A stretch of DNA of 64,000 nucleotides from positions 84,345,418 through 84,409,417 of the forward strand of contig JAVHZZ010000003.1 of the NCBI GenBank assembly GCA_036250195.1, read 5' to 3'. Origin of the DNA: Mixophyes australis. Taxonomy: Eukaryota; Chordata; Amphibia; Anura; Limnodynastidae. The first letter of the stretch is position 1; every line of letters begins with the position of its first letter. Below the pieces are notes generated by a model. That model saw nothing but the letters and a program-made list of their open reading frames with translations. It was not told where the DNA came from and ran no database searches. The position numbers and the translations under genes were made by a program. Below are positions 22,701-35,876 of this stretch, piece by piece.

Positions 22701-22803
22701 ATGTATATTTATCAAAATGCCATAATCATAATCGGTGGAGATTTCTGTAAAAATTCTGGGGCCGCTATGTTCTAAGAAACATTGCAGCTAACTTAATTCC
22801 CCC
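22701..22803. mobile_element. Partial MITE copy adjoining 22485-22697
   Basis: Contains the reverse complement of an internal part of its neighbour (TTATCAAAATGCCATAATC) and one decayed terminal repeat (CTAACTTAATTCCCCCC). It looks like a truncated or nested relative. Confidence 0.55.
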
Positions 22804-23434
22804 CTACATGTATATTTATAAAATACAATATTATTATTTAAACAGTGCATTGGATAAAAAAAAAAAAATTGTTTTGAGATGCTTAATTGTAGATGTCAAT
22901 ATTAACAATATTCATACCATCGATTAACACAAAATATTTGAATGTTAAAAAAAGAAGGGCTTTTTTCCCTGAATTATTTATAAAAATAAAATAGACAATA
23001 ATTGATTACAGAAGTATTGATTTGATACTTGATAGAAGGATGTTTAGTTATTATTAGAGTGAGTCTATTGGGTAACCAGCTTTGCACATCTGGTCAGAGC
23101 ATTAGTCATCCATTCATCATTGTAATATTGCTTGATTTCCATAAGATTGCTTAGAGGTGATTAGAAAGTTTAAAATTATTCAACAGACTCTAAATGGTTT
23201 GTAATTTGCTTATTCTGTATTTAGACCACATAAATGTGGCATTTGCTGTATGCTTTTTGTTATTATCCTGTTGAAATACAAATCTTCTCTAAAGTCCTAT
23301 ATCTATTGTAGACTGAAACATGTTTTCCTCCATTAGTTTCCACAATACTTACAAGTTTACCAGTCCCTGAAACAGAAAAGCATTTCTAGGACTAAGTTTG
23401 CCTCACAGTAGGGATAGTGTTGTTGGAACGATGT
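22804..23434. other. Intronic sequence, no gene seen
   Basis: AT-rich; no repeat or exon recognised. Confidence 0.4.
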
Positions 23435-23439
23435 GCAGT

Positions 23440-23692
23440 CAGGGGCGCACGCAGGGGGGATTTCTGGGTCTCCAGAAACCCCTCCCCTCCGCTAAAGAAG
23501 TGCCCCTACATAGCGGCACTGTACTATACAGCAGCCGCGGCGCTGTCAAAGAAGCGTCCACAGTGGTGCTGTATTGTATACAGCACCGCCGCGGACGCTT
23601 CTTGCTTGCGCAGCAGCTCTCTCGCTTTTCTTTTTTTTTTTGGGAGGGGGGAAACCCCCCCCCCCCCCTTTAAAATCCTGCGTGCGCCCCTG
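23440..23692. mobile_element. MITE with 5-bp target duplication (CAGGGGCGCACGCAGG family)
   Basis: Ends CAGGGGCGCACGCAGG and CCTGCGTGCGCCCCTG are inverted repeats, flanked by GCAGT (23435-23439 and 23693-23697). Inside is a stem of GC-rich pieces around TGTATTGTATACAGCACCGC, and poly-T/poly-C runs. hAT-like ends with a 5-bp duplication resemble the 'hAT5' type, but that class is inference. Open frames across it are accidental. Confidence 0.85.
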
Positions 23693-23697
23693 GCAGT

Positions 23698-24670
23698 GTT
23701 AGGTTTGTGCCAAACATAGCACCTAGTATTGAGATAAAAAAATGCCTATGTAATGAGACTATAACATTTTACTCCACTTGGATCCTATGGATCTCCCATA
23801 TGATTTCTGAACTGAGCACAGCTAAAGTATTTTCTCTCCATGTCTTTATGATGAGCTTAGCAGTGCGGGCTTTTGAAATCCTTTATTCTTCCCTGGAATT
23901 GTTTTGATTGTTCTTTTACTTTCATGATGAGGCTCTTGCTAGAAAATCACAAAGCAGCTGAAGGACCTTCCATAGACACCGTATTTGTTTTGAAATCAAT
24001 CAAAACACCTCAAGTGTTTGCCTGTAATCTCTGATCAATCAATTATGTGACCTCTGAAGACAATTGGTTTTTTTAGAGATGAACAATTAATGTAATTATT
24101 TATTGTCCGTTTTGTATTTACAATTTATTCAGAATTACTTAATAGAATTTTGTTATTTAACATTACATTTTAATTGAGTATTTTAAGTTGATCAGTAGTA
24201 AAGATTTCAGAATAAATCCATTTTTCTCCCATGATGTCAAAAATAAAAATTTCAAATACTTTTGTAGTAAGTTTATAATAAATAAAAAACAAGGGGCTAC
24301 TGTTGACCAGAGTGCAATGGCATTCCAGGGTAAAGAGTAAAATCATTTTCTAAACAACATTATTTTATTTTACACAGACATTTTCATTTAAAGTGTAAAG
24401 TTCACCTAAATGTAGACCATGGACAACACAAGCCAAAGTCAAGACTGAACGGAGATCTTATGTAGTCACAATAATATAAATTATGCTGGGATTCCACAAT
24501 AGCTGGTGATCCGAAGGTTGCCTATAGTACCTCTGATTTTTGGTTGCTGCTTTTATTACTCATTTTAGATATTTGGTATAACATAATGAATGATCAGTAA
24601 AAACTGCTCTCTGTTGGTTCCATGTTACTGTCAGTACACATATGTATGAGGATTAGGAAACCCTGAAAAA
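23698..24670. other. Intronic sequence, no gene seen
   Basis: AT-rich and apparently single-copy. Could hold conserved noncoding sequence, which cannot be judged from one genome. Confidence 0.4.
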
Positions 24671-24672
24671 CA

Positions 24673-25008
24673 CAGTAGCTTAGTGGTTAGCACTTCTGCC
24701 TCACAGCAAGGGGGTCATGAGTTCGATTCCAGACCATGGCCTTATCTGTGTGGAGTTTGTGTGTTTCCGTGGGTTTCCTCCAGGTGCTCCGGTTTCCTCC
24801 CACACTCCAAATACATACTAGTAGGTTAATCGGCTGCTATCAAAAATTGATCCTAGTCTCTGTCTCCCTCTCTGCCTGTCTGTGAGTGTGTGTCTATATT
24901 AGGTAATTTAGACTGTAAGCTCCAATGGGACAGGGACTGATGTGAATGAGTTTTCTGTACAGCGCTGCGGAATTAGTTGCGCTATATAAACGATGATGAT
25001 GATGATGA
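24673..25008 (+). mobile_element. tRNA-derived SINE
   Basis: A-box-like TAGCTTAGTGG (24676-24686) and B-box GTTCGATTCC (24721-24730) stand 45 bp apart, as in a tRNA-type internal promoter. The body has the TTTCCTCC...CCGGTTTCCTCCCACACTCC segment, and the tail GCGCTATATAAACGATGATG ends in a GAT microsatellite. An inverse-orientation copy lies at 35541-35876 and a rearranged fragment at 54172-54290. It is not a tRNA gene: the cloverleaf is not maintained. Confidence 0.82.
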
Positions 25009-27952
25009 AGCAGTAAAGTGTGCAGGCACACAGTAAACAGACAGGATTGCAGGAAAACATTAGATTTTTCTTCTCTCAGAAACTGTTAACTTTAAATGCA
25101 AGTGAAATCCTCAATGTCCAATGTTACATTTCAGCTTTAAGTATCAGCAAGTAAAATGTTAGACTTCCCGTAATTAATATGCTGAGTCTTGCTCTGGCTA
25201 TTGTGTCACGGTTTTCTATGAAAGTTCCCTAATATAATACATTCAGATTTTTTTATTCCAATTCAGTAGAAGCCAATTGAAATCTGTCTATAGGTAAAGC
25301 AGATTATAAATTCCCCAAAGCAGAGGTTTCTTTCCTCAATCCCGGTGACAACCTCTATATATTTATTCATTTGCCACTTACTGGCATATGGATTTGTATT
25401 TCAGAGAGTGTGACTAAATGCACATTTAATTTATTTTTCAAATAAAAAGGTTTTACATTTGATGGCGATATGACTGTGCTGAGGCTAATCCCACTCAAAC
25501 AGCAAAGATTTCTGCCGCTGGTAATTCAGAATGGAATGCTATTGTCACACAATACTTTATGCATTCCATCACAAAACTCATTGTAGTCTATGGCAAAATC
25601 ACACTGATAAAGCTTTTATAAAACAGCAAGAACACATCATAAAGGAAAAAGTATGCCGACACATTACTGATGAAAGCTTAAGTTAATCTTAGACAAGATT
25701 TACGCACAAGCTAATATATTTTCAGTTATGGTTCTGAAAACTCCATTATCTCTCCTTAGCAATATATGATCCTGGGACCGTACATTAATAGGAATCTGTA
25801 CACGTTTCTATTTTTGAATGGTTAAAATGTAATTGGAGTCAATAGGAGCAGCTCAGCAGTAACCAATCTTCTCCTGTCATACACACCACAAACCGATATG
25901 TTCATGGTTCTATTAAACTTAGTTTTGCATTGCGGAACATTAAAAAATGATTTTAAAATATGTAAAATCATTAAACAAACCATATCACTAGGTCCCATTA
26001 ATGCTTGGTGCACTATATAGAAAACAAAGAAGTGGGTTCCCCTAGAGCCCCAATCACCCAGGAGAGAGCACATTGTTCAATAACCACAATATGACAGCAT
26101 CATGGAACAGTTTAGGACAGTGTCGGCCTGGGGTATGAATGGCCTAATGGGAATGTAGAGGCCTACAACATAGACAGTCCATATAGGATATGACTAGCAC
26201 AGGGACAATATGGAATAATTTAGGACTCATTAGACCCAACGTCCCACCCACTTGTGTACCACCATCTTTAATGGAGGTTAAAAGTCTACTGCGTCCAGTC
26301 AGCAGAGCAGATTAAAGACTAGTGAAAACACTATTACACCCACATAATAAGATACAAGGAAGGTTATTTAATGGAGTTACAATGTGAAGAAGGGCGGATA
26401 GAATGTTACAGAACATAGAGAAAATTTATTTATTTTAAAGAAAAATATGTCCAATCCAAAAAACGTAGCATCTACCTGACTGCCTGTCTTTTATACTCAC
26501 TCAGAGCACACTTGGCAGCAGGTTGAAAGACACAGCATTGTATAATCGAGATACGTCACTGTACAAAGCTCTTTGCACTCAGAGCATTGCCTAATGTAAA
26601 TATTATGGTTTTGATATTTTTGCAACATTCGGTTCCATGAGTCAGGGTGGGTTTGGTTATCCTATCTAATCTACTTTTCTGTTAAATACCTAATATTCTT
26701 CCTAATCCTCATTTTTTCCAATAATTTTGCACTACAAAATCTAGCTGTCTATAGATCATATACTGCAACAAAATTGTAACACCCACGCCCTGCAGTCTGA
26801 TAAAATTACTTAGGCCAATTTGGTGTATTTTTTAATTAAATTGTATCATTTGAAGTAGTCTATAACTAAATTGTTATTATAAGATAAATAATATGTAATT
26901 ATGTTCTTTATTATTCAGTAGACTCAAATATATTCAGTGAGTTTATTTGTGTCCTAAAACAATAATGCCTGCTTGATGGAAAAGCTTTAAAATATACTTC
27001 AAAAGCCAGTTTGTTTTACAAGTTATTATGGCAATAAAAACGTATACAAACCCAGTTAACGTACTTTATGTTAATCTCTACCACTTTCATTATTACAGTA
27101 TTTTAAATTGTTACGAGTGTAAAGCTGAAGATTGTGAATCGCCTTCCACGTCTGATGAAAAGGTCTTATTTCCACTCTCTTGTAGATTTAATGCCTCATA
27201 AGAAGCGTTATCTTCCAGCTACTAAGCCAAGTAAGCTAAAAAGATTGGCTCATTGCATTTTATTTGGAAAATAAAATGTTGTGTTAAAAGAAATATATAC
27301 AATGTAAAAAAAAAAAAAACAGTGACAGTATAGTGCAGACAGTGGCTAAAACAGGCATGTGGATCTCCTATGAATTTAGTTCTTTTTACAACATTCCAAA
27401 TAGATGGAGCAAAAAGAATATATAAATACAAAAGTACATAGCTGTAGGTTTCTTTTGCCATCATCATTCTGCTCAATTTTACACTGCACGTCTCCATACT
27501 ACTGCAAGGTTACACAGTATTAATACCTTGGTCTACTGCTTTCTCAGAGCATGAACAGTTCAGCTTCCCTTTTCATTTGTTAAGTTGCTGAACTTTGTAA
27601 TGTCTTAAATATGAATCTTGCTGCAGTATTCCTTCTGAATGGAATGGATGTTTGAATACGCCCCAAAATATGGATTGTTGTTAAATTATTATATTGTGGT
27701 TAAACATGTTACAGCCTAAAACAGGGCTGGTATTCTGCTTTTCCCAACACATGATCCATTTTTACTTAACCATAATGTATCTCAAATGAGAGATAAAAAG
27801 CTCATTGTATAGTAAATGGGGAAATGGTTTAAAACATGTTTACATCATGCTCCTCAAGATCTGGGGCCTAGACCCACTATAAAACAGGCATGTACGTGGT
27901 ATAACAGTTACAATTTACACTAATATGAGTTTACAATACTGCACATGTCGCC
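25009..27952. other. Intronic sequence, no gene seen
   Basis: About 2.9 kb of AT-rich DNA with only short frames. No classified repeat. Confidence 0.4.
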
Positions 27953-28152
27953 CAGGGGCAGACCTAGCCTTTTTTTAAGGGGTGGGAGGGGCAATTTTGC
28001 ATAGTCACGCCCTACGTCACTCTGATTGGTTGGTCCTGGTTGGCTCCGCCCCCTTTCCCCTCATGATCTGACCTCTCCACTGCAATTTAATGGGATGTAG
28101 ATTGCTGCTAGTGGGGTGACTGCCTCGATAGCCCTCCCTGGATCCGCCAGTG
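27953..28152. mobile_element. Possible decayed hAT-like MITE
   Basis: Left end CAGGGGCAGACCTAGCC and right end TCCCTGGATCCGCCAGTG are weakly inverted. Flanking 8-mers ATGTCGCC and ATGTAACT agree at only 5 of 8 positions. The right end resembles common hAT MITE ends. Confidence 0.4.
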
Positions 28153-29470
28153 ATGTAACTTACACACAGTGGTTGCATCCAATTTGTGCACTGAATCAAT
28201 ATACACTCTTTCAATGCAGAAGGAACTAGTGACATTACTGAGGCATGAGGTGGATGGGGCACAAGTGATTATGTAATTAATTCTTAGTGGATGGGAGTCT
28301 GTATTCTGATGAATATTGGTGCAGTCCACAAAATGGCTGCTTCCGTGTGCGTAAGCAAAGGGTATACATTACAGCAGTTATGGTATTGATGGCAAATATA
28401 TATATACTTAAGATATAAAATAAGCCACTAAATTATTTTTAAAACATACTAAGTTCACTGTACTGGAGTCATAAAGATGCTTGTTGTGCCTACAAAGCCT
28501 GATTATCCTGGAGACTGACTAGGCTGCAGCACAGGGCGCAAGGCTTTTGGTGGGGGACAACATTTTTTGGGGTGCAAAATTGTGACAAGGAGAGGTATAA
28601 ACTGAAATTCCTTTTAAAATAGAAAAGCAAAATGTAGTAAGGTTTGAAGCTTGATGTATTCCCATGGTATGGGCTGAAGACCATGAATCATCCTTGGGCG
28701 GATGCTGGAAGATAAATGAGTAGGAGAGATAAGGAGGGCAACAGGCGCAGGGGTGTCAGCCACTTCCCTCTTCACCCTCAATAGCGCTCGTTCCTGCCTC
28801 TGTTCCGCTATACAGCTCTGATTGCAATGAAAACAAAATGAGCAACAATGATTGCCATGACCCTTTTAAAAAGCCAAGTGGAGCCGAGTATTTAAAACAT
28901 AGGAACATAAATATTGGCGGGGAGTGAAGGAAGCTAGGTTTTAAGTTTGTTTTTAAGTACCGCATATAAGCCTGGCATGGAAGGCAAGGGGGCACTATGA
29001 GCATATTAGCCTAGGATGACCCTGTGTGCCAAGCATATAACTGCCACATATCCTTTCATTGTGTCTGTATATTGCTGCAGAGCTCACAGAGTGCATCCAT
29101 TGTCAGGAGCCGGCTGACAAATTTTAGCACAGGGGGTAAGACTGGACTCAGCAGCCTATTTTACAAGAATGCCAGGGATGGCAGTGTGCTGGTGAACGCC
29201 TCCCCATGCAAAGCCTCATTAAGAAGGAATGAGGCAGTGCATGTTCCTCTGCAATCCTTTCTCTGCTATCATCATTTATATGAAGCATTTTTTCAATTGC
29301 AATTATTTTAAAATATTTTGTATTTATATTAATATGTTTTATTAATTTCTAAGCATTTTATTTTTAAAACATTTATTGTCACTTAGAGGAACTGAAAGCC
29401 ATGTGATTATGGGGAACTAGTCATTCAGATAGTTGGTCTTCATAACTGTATTAATTACTACATATAAATA
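28153..29470. other. Intronic sequence, probably with old repeat debris
   Basis: Contains GC-richer pieces (for example CAGCACAGGGCGCAAGG near 28520, similar to the core of the MITE at 17715-17881) suggesting decayed MITEs, but I could not define ends. No gene supported. Confidence 0.35.
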
Positions 29471-29477
29471 TAGAAAT

Positions 29478-29905
29478 ATCTAATATATAAATGTCTAGTG
29501 GCGTGTGTTAGTCTGTCTGTCTGTGTGTGTGTGGAAAAAATAAAACCGAGCTGCAGCGCCACCTGCTGGGCAGAGTTATACACTGACCTACTAAATTCTT
29601 AGTGTGTGTGGAAAGAAAAATTCAGAAAGGGCTGAAATTTGATATACTAAGATGTTTTTAATTTGTTAATTTAATTTGTTAATTGTTAAAAGTGTTTATA
29701 AAGATTTTAAAAAATATATATATATATTTCTTGAAGGAGAAGTGACAGTTGGGAGTGGTTGGTGGTTGCCGGGGGTGACAGTTGGGGAGTGGTTGGAGGT
29801 TGAGGCCTGGGCTATGGCCCAAATGCATGACAAGAACCTTTTTAACACCTTAAGTAGCTTGATTTGACTAGAATGCATGAGTATCATGCACGGGTTAACT
29901 TGTGG
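29478..29905 (+). mobile_element. Possible nonautonomous Helitron
   Basis: Begins TCTAATATATAAATG followed by GTCTGTCTGTCTGTGTGTG, resembling Helitron 5' ends. Near the right side is a short hairpin TGCATGAGTATCATGCA followed by CGGGTTAACTTG. The canonical 3' CTRR end is not seen, so this is tentative. Confidence 0.35.
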
Positions 29906-32515
29906 TCAATAATAGTGCAGTAGACAATAGTCAGTGTTATATTATACGTCTACACATTTTCAAGTTCATAATCACATCATAGAAACACTGCACCAAAAAT
30001 ATATGCTTTCTGATAGAATACATAATAATTCTAGCAAAAATCTAGGTATTCATTTATTCTGACTTTACCTTATAGATACTGTCTCTATATAATATAGTCA
30101 ATAGTGCATTATACTTAGAATTATAGTTTAATTTTAAATTACATTTACATAATACTAGACATAGATATTAAATGTTTATCATCAAGTGCTATTAACCAAT
30201 TGATTTTTTGGAAAACGGTTGTTCATGATTTCACTATTTAAGGTAAAACACTATAACAGCTGTGCATCTGATCACTACTCTGAGTCTGAATTATAGCCAC
30301 GCTGTAAGCAGTTAATCAAGTAATGTCTATACTATCTGAAATACATCTATCCAATTTTTACTATTCCCTTCATTAGCAGAGCTGAAAAACACTCCAAAGG
30401 CCCATCTCCCAGTAAGAGGCAGGAATCTTGTCATCTGCAATCACTGAACATGCCAGCCTGTCTAACATATCAATCTCCCTCTGTGGACCTTTCAGAGTTT
30501 CATGAGTGTTTGGTTAAAGAGCAGTAACCCATTGAGAATTCAACCACTGAAAAATGTCTAGCGGGCGAAGCTTAAAATAATTTGGACTCAAATGAGTGCA
30601 TTGCTTCAAGGTGCTTTTCTGTCCACTGCCAACATCTGTTGTTATATAGATCTTTTACATAATAGTGTTATTGGATGGAGCATGGAATATTGTACGAGAG
30701 ATAAGGAGGAAGGAACATGTGACGCACATTCCTATTAAATGTAAGGAGATTCCGAAAACATTTTATTGTCATACTGTAGTTGTCATATTACTGTATAGAG
30801 ACTATATACCACTTTTAGTTTTTTAAGTATGCACATAATATATAGCGTAAGAAAAACAAACAAGGAAGTAGAACTAAACAAATTCCACTGATAGCTTTAG
30901 TACATAAGGTATTTTCCACTAAAAACAACATCTCTGAACTGTCTGTGTCATGAATCCAGTTTTCAATCAGTACAAAAGCTACTTCTGTCCATGTTCTGCA
31001 AACTATGCAAACTATCCAAATGAATAAAATCAACCATGAAATTTTGGTATTTATCAAGTCACTGATAATATCAAAATAATATTATAATATCTAATCACTT
31101 CCTCATAATAAGCAACTAAATTAGCTTGACATGGTTGATTTCTCATACAAACAATATTTGCTTTACTGTACTAATTTAGTGTAAAGTTTTGGAGGGAGGG
31201 TGACGTGCCCTTTTAGTAGATTGGCCTGGAAACAGTGTAAGCAGGTGCAGGGGGCTGACCGTACTATGAAATGTCACAGTGCCCTCTTCTGAGGTGGATT
31301 AACCATTTAAGTAGATGATGGTTAGAATTAAATCAGTGAAAATACCTCAATGTTAGCCCAAAAAAAAACAATCTCCATGGCAACAAACCAGAGCTGCTCT
31401 ACTTGAAATGCCTTTCAAAACATTATTCAAAAACAAACTAATACTAGCTGCAACTCATTGACCCAGAGAGAGCAGAATTTATTAGATACAACTGTTAGAA
31501 CAGTTTCTCCAAGGTGATAATTGGATACTCTGAATCATATCTGTCTTCAGGAAGATATATTCTTCAGTACTGTATTTAGATATAAACTGTGGTCAAAGCA
31601 GAGATTTAAAATCAACAGTGTTAAAAATGTAATGGGAATGTAAGTGCATGACGTTGATAGTTTTACAATGAAGGCAGGAGGAGAAGTGGCGGGATGACAT
31701 GCTACCAAATAGACCCCCACAACCACCACTGGACATAAATCAGAGTTCATTACAGTTTTGGGAGGATACAAAGGTCACAACTGTATCTTCATTTCAAGGA
31801 GGGGGGTGTAAGTTTCCCTAAAACTCTGTAACAAAGCAGTTTGTCAATACAAGATCTGTTTCAAGCTAAAAACAGTAAAGCACATTCCCTTGGCAGACTG
31901 TGTTACAGATTTATTCCCAGATGTCATTATTATTATTTTTTTAAAAGAAAATCTAAAACCATTTTGAAAATACTGGTTAAATCAGTCACATGTCAAATTG
32001 AAATGTAGTTTGTAAATATGCGGTTAATGCAATATTAACAATAGGAAAGCAAAAGCATCCAATTGTGTATTTGTGGGTATTTCTGGGCATCAGACGGACT
32101 CATGCCAGTTTATACATTCATTTCCTGTGAGGGGGTCATCTATCCGTAACGCAGTGTCATAGACAAACATTACCGCTATTCTTACAGTAAAGAGTTTGCT
32201 GATGACTGGTGTTCATTTACTTGTAGAGATAGCAGAGCAATGCTCTGTTGGCTTTGTCATTAATTGACACAAACACATTGGTACATGGGCAAAGCTAATG
32301 AGATTTTCATACACTCCATTGGACAAACAACTTGTTATATGAAATAGAAGCCATTACCTTGCAATAATAATGCTCTTTTAAACATTTTTTTTCAATGCAC
32401 TATAATTTTTTAGCTAAACTAGCAATAAAATGCATTTCTTATCACTTATATTTCATAAAATACACATGTGATAATGTATAAACTCCTGTATATAATATCT
32501 CTAGTTCTGATGTCA
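29906..32515. other. Intronic sequence, no gene seen
   Basis: AT-rich single-copy-looking DNA apart from the dispersed repeat at 31620-31715. Confidence 0.4.
31620..31715 (+). repeat. Dispersed repeat shared with 53430-53525
   Basis: The segment with GATAGTTTTACAATGAAGGC and GGAGAAGTGGCGGGATG recurs in the same orientation near 53462-53505 with moderate divergence. Class unknown. Confidence 0.55.
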
Positions 32516-32523
32516 CTTATAAC

Positions 32524-33135
32524 TAGGGATGTGCACCGGCCACTTTTGGTGTCTCGTGTTTTGGATTCGGATTTGCTTGAGGTTTTGGGTTCGGATTTGT
32601 TTCGCAAAACACTTGACGAAAGGTTTTGGTTCGGATTTAAGGTTTTGGATTCGGATTTATTTTGAAAAAAACATAAAAAGTGTTAAAATCAAGTTTTTTG
32701 GTTTATTTTCACTCCTACGCTATTATTAACCTCAATAACATTCAATTACAATCATTTTCACTAATTCCCAGTCTATTCTGCAGAATCAGTTTCTTTTTTT
32801 TATAACTTTTTTAAAAATTTTCGGGCTGGGCTGTGCTGTGTCCTTCTAAGGGCATTGTTATTTCCCCAGCACAGCACAGCACGAGATATAGCAGGACAGA
32901 GGACCACCTAACACACCCTCCCTCTTCCTTGATCAATGCCCGAGTGAAGATGGCGGCGACTAGCGGGGAATTTATAGGATCCGAGTATCGCGAGATCCGA
33001 CAGCGGGATTATGACTCAGAGCCTCGGTTTCAGTTTTGCAATTGGCGGGAATACCCGGATCTGTCTCGGATCCGGCTAAGATCGGCAACGTTCGGGTGGG
33101 CTCGGATTTCAGATATCCGAGCCCGCTCATCTCTA
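32524..33135 (-). mobile_element. Nonautonomous hAT derivative, 612 bp (copy B)
   Basis: Ends TAGGGATGTGCACC and CGCTCATCTCTA match copy A inverted. The 8-bp duplication CTTATAAC (32516-32523 and 33136-33143) is perfect and fits nTnnnnAn. Only the two termini remain, with no transposase, but the TATA and YY1-like sites of the family are kept near 32946-32972. Confidence 0.92.
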
Positions 33136-33177
33136 CTTATAACTGGTGTGTCCTAATGTCATGAATTCAGTGTTAAT

Positions 33178-35106
33178 TAGGGGTGTGCACCGGGCACTTT
33201 TAGTGTTTTGGGTTCTGATTAGCTTGAGGTTTTGGGTTCTGATTTGTTTTGCCAAAACACCCGACGAAAGGTTTTGGTTCTGATTTCGGGTTTTGGTTTT
33301 GGGTTCTGATAAATTTTTAAAAAGCATAAAAAGCGCTAAAATCCTGTTTTTTGGTTGTTTTCCACTCCTACGCTATTATTAACCTCAATAACATTCAATA
33401 ACAATCATTTCCACTAATTTCCAGTCTATTCTGAACACCTCACAATATTGTTTTTAGTCCAAAACATTGCACCGAGGTAGCTTTCTGGACTGCGTAGCGG
33501 AGTGGGCCCAGTACCCAATTTGGTACCGGGGCCACAATACCTCCGCCTTCAAATGTTCTCAATTCCACTGCACAGCTGCCTGCTCCTACATCCTCTGCAG
33601 CATATACAGGGTGTAGTTCGAGCGCATCAATACCTCTTGTTTTTGACGATGACAGGTCATTTTCATTAATTTTGGATTTGGCCCAAACACTGAATGTAGT
33701 TTAATATCTGATACGCATCTATCTGGACTGCGTGGTGGAGTGGCCCCGGTACCCAATTTGGTACCGGGGCCACAATACCTCCTCTAACTGGTCTAAATTC
33801 CACTGCACAGATAAAAACAAAGAACACAGTATTAAAAATGGCAGTTCCTCTTTTTTGGAACTATAAAAACAAAGAACATAGTAATAGAAATGGCAGTTCC
33901 TCTTTTTTGGAACTACAGAAACAAAGAACATAGTAATAGAAATGGCAGTTCCTCTTTTTTGGAACTATAAAAACAAAGAACACAGTAATAGAACTGGCAG
34001 TTCCTATTTTTTGGAACTACAGAAATAATGAAAGTAGTAATAGAAATGGCAGTTCCTCTTTTTGGGAACTACACAAACAATGACCATAGTAATAGAACTG
34101 GCAGTTCCTATTTTTTGGAACTACAGAAATAATGAACATAGTAATAGAAATGGCAGTTCCTCTTTTTGGGAACTACAGAAACAATGAATGTAGTAATAGA
34201 ACTGGCAGTTCCTATTTTTTGAAACTACACAAACAATGACCGTAGTAATAGAACTGGCAGTTCCTATTTTTTGGAACTACAGAAAGAATGAACATAGTAA
34301 TAGAAATGGCAGTTCCTCTTTTTGGAAACTACACAAACAATGACCGTAGTAATAGAACTAGCAGTTCCTATTTTTTGGAACTACAGAAATAATGAACGTA
34401 GTAATAGAACTAGCAGTTCCTCATTTTGGGAACTACAGAAACTATGAACGTAGTAATAGAACTGGCAGTTCCTATTTTTTGGAACTACAGAAATAATGAA
34501 CGTAGTAATAGAAATGGCAGGTCCTTTTTTTTTGACTGCAAGAATATATTGCTCTATAATATTTTTTATACTTTTTCAATTATTTTTTTATATTTTTTAG
34601 AGATTTTTTTTTTTTTAAAGATTTTTGGCTGATTAACAAATTGCTATGGACTTATCAGAAACAAATACAGGACAAAAGCACCACTGGACTCAGCAGCACA
34701 GACACTGGCCAAAGCACCACTGGAATCAGCAGGACAGAGCACTGGAAAAAGTACTACTGCACTCAGAAGGACAAAGCACCACTTGACTAAATAAATCAGC
34801 AGGACAGAGCACTGGACAAAGTACTAATGCACTCAGCAGGACAAAGCACCACTTTAGTAAAGTTATCAGCAGGACAGAGCACATCAACCTCCCTCTTCAC
34901 TAACCACAGGGAGAATGAAGATGGCGGCCACGAGCGGGGCATTTATGAGATCCGAGTCTCGCAAGATCCGACGTGAGACTTGGATGTCATAGCCTCGGTT
35001 TGGCTTCATTTGGTGCCCGGAAGTTCCCGAACAGTGCTCGGATCCCGTCGGATCCGCACTGTTTGGGTGGGCTCGGTGTAGCAAAATCCGAGCCCGCTCA
35101 TCTCTA
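33178..35106 (-). mobile_element. Nonautonomous hAT derivative, 1.9 kb (copy C)
   Basis: Ends TAGGGGTGTGCACC and CGCTCATCTCTA, with a perfect 8-bp duplication GTGTTAAT (33170-33177 and 35107-35114) fitting nTnnnnAn. Inside are GGTACC hairpin modules (33500-33540 and 33735-33785), a stray transposase-derived piece (33585-33650) and a 52-bp tandem array. Its ends differ more from copy A than those of copy B do, so it is probably older or from another subfamily. Confidence 0.9.
33830..34525 (-). repeat. 52-bp tandem array inside hAT copy C, about 13 copies
   Basis: The unit includes GGCAGTTCCTCTTTTTTGGA followed by ACTACAGAAACAATGAACGT and AGTAATAGAA. GGCAGTTCC and GGAACT within each unit can pair. 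The unit matches a single-copy stretch of copy A (about 6459-6520, inverse), so the array arose by amplifying that stretch. Confidence 0.88.
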
Positions 35107-35114
35107 GTGTTAAT

Positions 35115-35540
35115 TAGCAAAACTATTATAAGGAATAATGCACTCCCTAGTATAAGAAGTCTGCTCAGTTTGCAGCTTTTATATGGTCAGGGAACTCCTC
35201 AATGACAATAATGTGTAGAACAACTTTTTCTTTATCATGACCACAAATGGCTACTTATCATTGTGCTAAGTACCAGAGTGTGTCCAGGCCACTGATTGGA
35301 AGAGCAGGTAGCATACTAGGCTCAGTCATAAAGGTATAATAGATGATTTCAGACCAACCCTTTGCTTTAATATTAACACTAGTCCTAAATAACTTATAAG
35401 CCTCTATTTATCAATATAGGGTGATATTGAAGATCTTCTATTGTAGCTTATCGCAGCGAAAGGAAATCTCCTATTTAACAAGATAAAAGAGCCAGGACAG
35501 GGAGCGATGCTCAGCTTCCTGGCCATACTGGCTGGCAGAG
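35115..35540. other. Intronic sequence, no gene seen
   Basis: Short spacer between the hAT copy and the SINE; nothing recognised. Confidence 0.4.
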
Positions 35541-35876
35541 GTATTATTACTATTATTATTATTACCATTTATTTATATAGCGCCACTAATTCCGCATCGC
35601 TGTACAGAAAACTCACTCACATCAGTTCCTGCCCCATTGGAGCTTGCAGTCTAAATTCCCGAACAAACACACAGAGACAGACAGACACACACACTAGGGT
35701 CAATTTGTTAGCAGCCAATTAACCTACCAGTATGTTTTTGGAGTGTGGGAGGAAACCGGAGCACCCAGAGGAAACCCAGGTAAACACAGGGAGAACATAC
35801 AAACTCCACACAGATAAGGCCATGGTCGGGAATTGAACTCATGACCCCAGTGCTGTAAGGCAGAAGTGCTAACCAC
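35541..35876 (-). mobile_element. tRNA-derived SINE (inverse orientation)
   Basis: Reverse complement of the family at 24673-25008: trinucleotide tail TATTATTATTATTACC on the left, ATATAGCGCCACTAATTCC, the conserved GGAGGAAACCGGAGCACCC body, and the B-box region GGAATTGAACTCATGACCCC (complement of GAGTTCAATTCC) with the A-box at the right. Confidence 0.82.

Noticed and set aside
23398..23719. Two overlapping plus-strand frames of 91-100 codons
   Set aside because: They run across a noncoding MITE with poly-C and poly-T runs.
24676..24730. tRNA gene (A and B boxes)
   Set aside because: The sequence between and after the boxes does not form a cloverleaf, and dispersed copies with a common body and tail show it is a SINE.
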